Source of the DNA: Brachionus rotundiformis
Taxonomy: Eukaryota > Rotifera > Eurotatoria > Ploima > Brachionidae
DNA length: 64,000 nucleotides
Assembly (NCBI GenBank): GCA_016802295.1
Contig: JAESIW010000138.1
Coordinates: forward strand, 3,252,152-3,316,151
Direction of reading: 5' to 3'
Position numbers and translations under genes: made by a program. Positions 60,762 to 64,000 of the stretch are shown here, in pieces; the first letter of the stretch is position 1; each line of letters opens with the position of its first letter. Under the pieces are notes generated by a model, which worked only from the letters and a program-made list of their open reading frames with translations, made no database searches and was not told the DNA's origin.

Positions 60762-63684
60762 TCTTAGAAAAATCTAAATATTTAAAATGGTTTATTACAA
60801 TATTTTTTCTTCAATTTATAAAGGAATCCTTTTCTACTAGTAAATGTAAAAATTTTGTGATTTATTTTCAAAATTATAATTTGATAAATTACTTTTCTCT
60901 TACAGTCATAATTTAAAAATAAAAACCTCTGAATTTCATAATAAAAGCTAAAATATTCAAAAAATTTCATGAAACTTGCCATTATCCCATTTTTGCTAAA
61001 TTAAAGTAAATAATCTTTATGATTAACTAAAAATATTTTAGTACTCAACTGCTGTTATCTAATCTAGAGCAAATAAATTGTGAATTTATTAAGCTTTGAG
61101 CTTATAAAAAATTTAAATGAATCAAACGATAAAAGGCTTAAGTGAATGTATGAATATGCTTTAAAGTTGCTATGTTTTATAGAAAGGATGATTAATCATA
61201 TTTCTAAATTTCATATCATTAATGATTCATTAAAAAAATCAATTAATTTAATGTTTGATGAGCAAATTTTAAAACTTTAGCTTTTAAAAAAACAAAAAAA
61301 AGAATGTATTTTGATTGAAAATCAGATTTTAAGAAATTGTTTTCAATTAACTCGAATTGTTTACAAAAATAAAGGAATAGTAAAAATTTCTATTAAAATT
61401 TAATATTTAAAAAAAATTTTCTTTTATTGATGACAAATTTTTGGTGATCTTTTAAAAAAAATATCATTGATTGCTTAAACACGAAAATTTGTTTCTTTTT
61501 TTTAAAATTTTTTGTAAAAATTATTATTATGTTTGATGTAAATTATTATGTTAGATATATTAGTTTAAATTCATTGTTGTATTATGTGAATCCTAAATAT
61601 TATTTAAAGTTTTATTCTATTTAATTTCTATTATCTTTGCTATTATTTTTTAGTTTATAGAAATAGAATATTGATTTACCTTGAAAATGCCTTTTAAAAC
61701 AATATTAGATTTTTATTTAATTTGTTATGGTAAATAAAATTTATTTCTAACATAATCCATTTGAATTTTGAGTTTGAATTTAGTTTTAGATTTTTTCATC
61801 AACTGTTTACTAAAATATTAGTATATCTTTAATATTAAATTTGAAATTAAATATTAGAAAAATTCTCTGATTTAAATTTTTTTTAATAAATTGCATTTAA
61901 TTTTAATTTTTTTATTTAATAATACTTAAATTGTTAAAAAATAAGTTCGTTTTTATTTTATCTTTTTTTCCTTACTTATATCAAAATAAATGACAGTTTA
62001 AAATATTGTGAAGTTTAATTAATTACTCAAGTTTTTATCTAAATAAATTGGTGACTTAATCATTTTAATATCGCCCTGCGGTCTTACTACTACTACTACT
62101 ACTAATATCGAAATTCTTTTAATAATTTTTATAATTTAATAGTTTTATCGTTCATATTAATTACCTCCCTTTTAAAACCAAATATCAATATAACCGCTTT
62201 AAATATATTTCAAAGACAAAAGTTTTTATTTAGAAAACAAAAATAGTGAAATAGGTTTATTTGTTAATAAACAATATAGGACATACAAAAAATATACATT
62301 TTTTATGTATCCGCAATTAATTATATAAAATGAAGTAATTAAAATTTGATTTAAAAAAATCGCCTTTAAACAAAACAGCTTTGAAAAATAGCCTATAATT
62401 TGATTATCATTTATCATTTGGGCTTTAAATACAAGTTTTGCTTTAACCAAATTGAAATTGCAAATAGAAACAAAAAAAAATTCTAAAAGGTATACCAAAT
62501 AATTAGTCGCTACTGATATAAAGAATATAGCTATTGGAAAAGACAAAATCTATCTAATTTTAGAACTTTGTTTCTTTCAAAAGAAATCTATATTTCCATA
62601 ATTTTGCTATATTTTTATTATATATAATATAAGTAAGTAAAATTATCCCTTAAGTAGGTATTTTTTTATGCATGAAAATAACTTAGGTAACAATTATATG
62701 CCCAATATAACTAGTTAATATATAAATTACTTTCAAAAATTTAATATGGTAGTACTTAGTGATGCTTCACAGCAAAAAATACCCTTACAGCAAGAAATAA
62801 GGTAACGCGTCTTTATATCATAAAATGTATTTAATAAAATGAATTAATAGAATTATTAAATCATTTGAAGCAATCGTTGATTAGTAAGAAAAATAATCAA
62901 TCATAGTCTTGTTTGATACCCTTTATTAATACCATTTTTTATTTGAAAATAAAAACTGATTAATTGGTAAAAATCAAAATAGACTTTTTTTAACATTTTT
63001 TTTTTCATTATTGAATTTTGACATCTTGTTATAATATAAATTAAAGAAAATTAAGTACAAAAATTAAATTTGTATAAAATTTGAGACTAGAAAGTGTCGC
63101 GATTTTTAAATTAAGACAAATATGTATTTTTTATTCAGAACATTTTTCCAAAGATCTTACTTTCTTTTTTAATTTTATCTTCATTTTAGTTAAATTAAAT
63201 ATACTTTTTACCTTATTTATTAATTGTCTAAGTCGTTAAGTCTCTTTATTTGTCCATAGCATGATAAAAATTTTACCAATTATCTGAAGGGTCAAATTAA
63301 ATAAAAATTTTATACCATGAAACAATTTATTAGAAATTACAGATAATACCAAATACCAAATAAAAACTTTTTTTAATTTTTATTAAGAAATAATTTTACT
63401 TGATAATTACACCTAATTATATTAAAATCAATTTGAAATTTTATAATTTCTGAAATTACAAAAAAAATACAAGATTAATAAATGGAATTTTGTAATAAAA
63501 AAATACAAATAATTGATAAAGATTATCGTTCATTTCAAATTTTTAAAATTACGTCTCAATCAAATACATTTTATTTTTGCCTTTTATTAACCAATATTAA
63601 ACATGCCCTGTCACTTTTCTATTCGGTTCTGGGAGTAAATAAACCTTGGATGCATCTTTTCCCAATAGCTCTTATTCGTTATTA
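60762..63684. other. Non-coding interval
   Basis: Highly AT-rich, with the solo LINE tail at 62068-62106. Open frames around 60.8-61.0 kb and 62.2-62.5 kb are low-complexity (Phe/Leu/Ile/Lys) and look random. Confidence 0.5.
62068..62106 (+). mobile_element. Solo LINE 3' tail with TAC repeat
   Basis: GCCCTGCGGTCTTACTACTA and continuing TAC repeats resemble the end of the 58.5-kb LINE (GGGTCGCAGTATTATTTACT). Only the terminal few dozen bases are present. Confidence 0.5.
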
Positions 63685-63952
63685 TCTACAATGAATGCTT
63701 GCATGTAAATTATTAATTGCTTGTCTATAGTATTCTAAATGTAAATTAAAAGCTCACCATTGTGGCACAAATCAACAAAATTTTAATTTTATTAAATAGT
63801 TTAGCAAAAGTAATGGTCATGTTAATTTGTGTTATTGCACTTTCAAAAATATTACCACCATTCATATAATTATTATCTACAAAACTAGTTGATGTAAAGG
63901 TAAAAGGTAAAAATTTTCGATTTGTTTGTAATTGGTGGTACTTTTTTGCCAT
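63608..63952 (-). CDS. Possible 5' exons of a membrane protein gene (unconfirmed)
   Basis: The minus strand has an ATG at 63952 and 65 open codons ending in a hydrophobic segment (AKLFNKIKILLICATM), directly followed by a GTGAGC donor (63758 is the last exon base). A candidate second exon from 63685 in phase continues TNKSYWEKMHPRFIYSQN until a possible GTGACA donor near 63609. I found no convincing third exon, so this may be chance. If real, the layout suggests a type II membrane protein; the family is not recognised. Confidence 0.25.
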
Positions 63953-64000
63953 ACTTTAGTGGTTCCTTTTATATTCTTTAATTAATACAACTTCCAAGTG

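Noticed and set aside
62226..62546. A 106-codon minus-strand frame
   Set aside because: Composition is what AT-rich noise gives (Phe, Leu, Ile, Lys). There is no signal for splicing or family similarity.
1..64000. tRNA, rRNA and CRISPR features
   Set aside because: I looked for GC-rich cloverleaf-like stretches with a GGTTCGAATCC-type arm and for regularly spaced repeats, and found none convincing. A covariance-model scan was not possible.

Overview
This is a window of very AT-rich nuclear DNA from an animal. The genes are split by spliceosomal introns, most of them only about 46-61 bp with plain GT...AG ends. They encode metazoan families: Cdc20, a Zic/odd-paired zinc finger, protein 4.1, an arrestin-domain protein, a serpin, an Hv1 proton channel, a lipocalin and an SPPL protease. 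Degenerate non-LTR retrotransposon pieces lie between and inside genes. The overall look (about three quarters A+T, tiny introns, compact genes separated by deserts) fits a small spiralian, perhaps a monogonont rotifer. That assignment is an inference, because no species-diagnostic sequence is present.

Layout. 0-1.4 kb: 3' part of Cdc20 (+). 2.5-3.2 kb: secreted lipocalin (+). 5.6-8.3 kb: SPPL2-type intramembrane protease (+). 8.5-8.7 kb: coding-like remnant (-). 8.9-9.6 kb: Hv1 voltage-gated proton channel (-), sitting about 120 bp behind a large M1 aminopeptidase gene at 9.8-19.0 kb (-). That gene reads through two complete aminopeptidase units in one frame (20 exons, 1927 aa in my model). 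19.7-28.7 kb: two arms of about 1.5 kb in inverted orientation, roughly 95% alike by eye, flanking a Zic-family transcription factor (-) and its GC-richer flanks. 30.6-31.9 kb: a pentameric ligand-gated channel without the Cys-loop cysteines (+). 33.0-33.8 kb: an unrecognised four-exon gene (+), convergent with a 107-aa RING-H2 protein (-). 34.4-38.8 kb: desert. 38.8-42.8 kb: protein 4.1/coracle-like FERM protein (+). 42.8-46.6 kb: desert with a fold-back element and a small coding-like island. 46.6-47.9 kb: arrestin-domain protein (+). 49.2-51.6 kb: secreted or surface leucine-rich-repeat protein (-). 51.6-58.5 kb: desert. 58.5-59.2 kb: LINE 3' fragment. 59.5-60.8 kb: serpin (-). From 60.8 kb to the right edge I find only a solo LINE tail and a possible first exon.

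The genes do not form one pathway. The most striking points are the double-headed aminopeptidase, its operon-like spacing to an Hv1 channel that lacks the third S4 arginine, the 9-kb inverted repeat around the Zic gene, and several short or in-frame introns that hide exons from a simple ORF scan.

Exon boundaries were placed by eye from splice sites, reading phase and family similarity recalled from memory. No alignment, domain search or transcript data were available.
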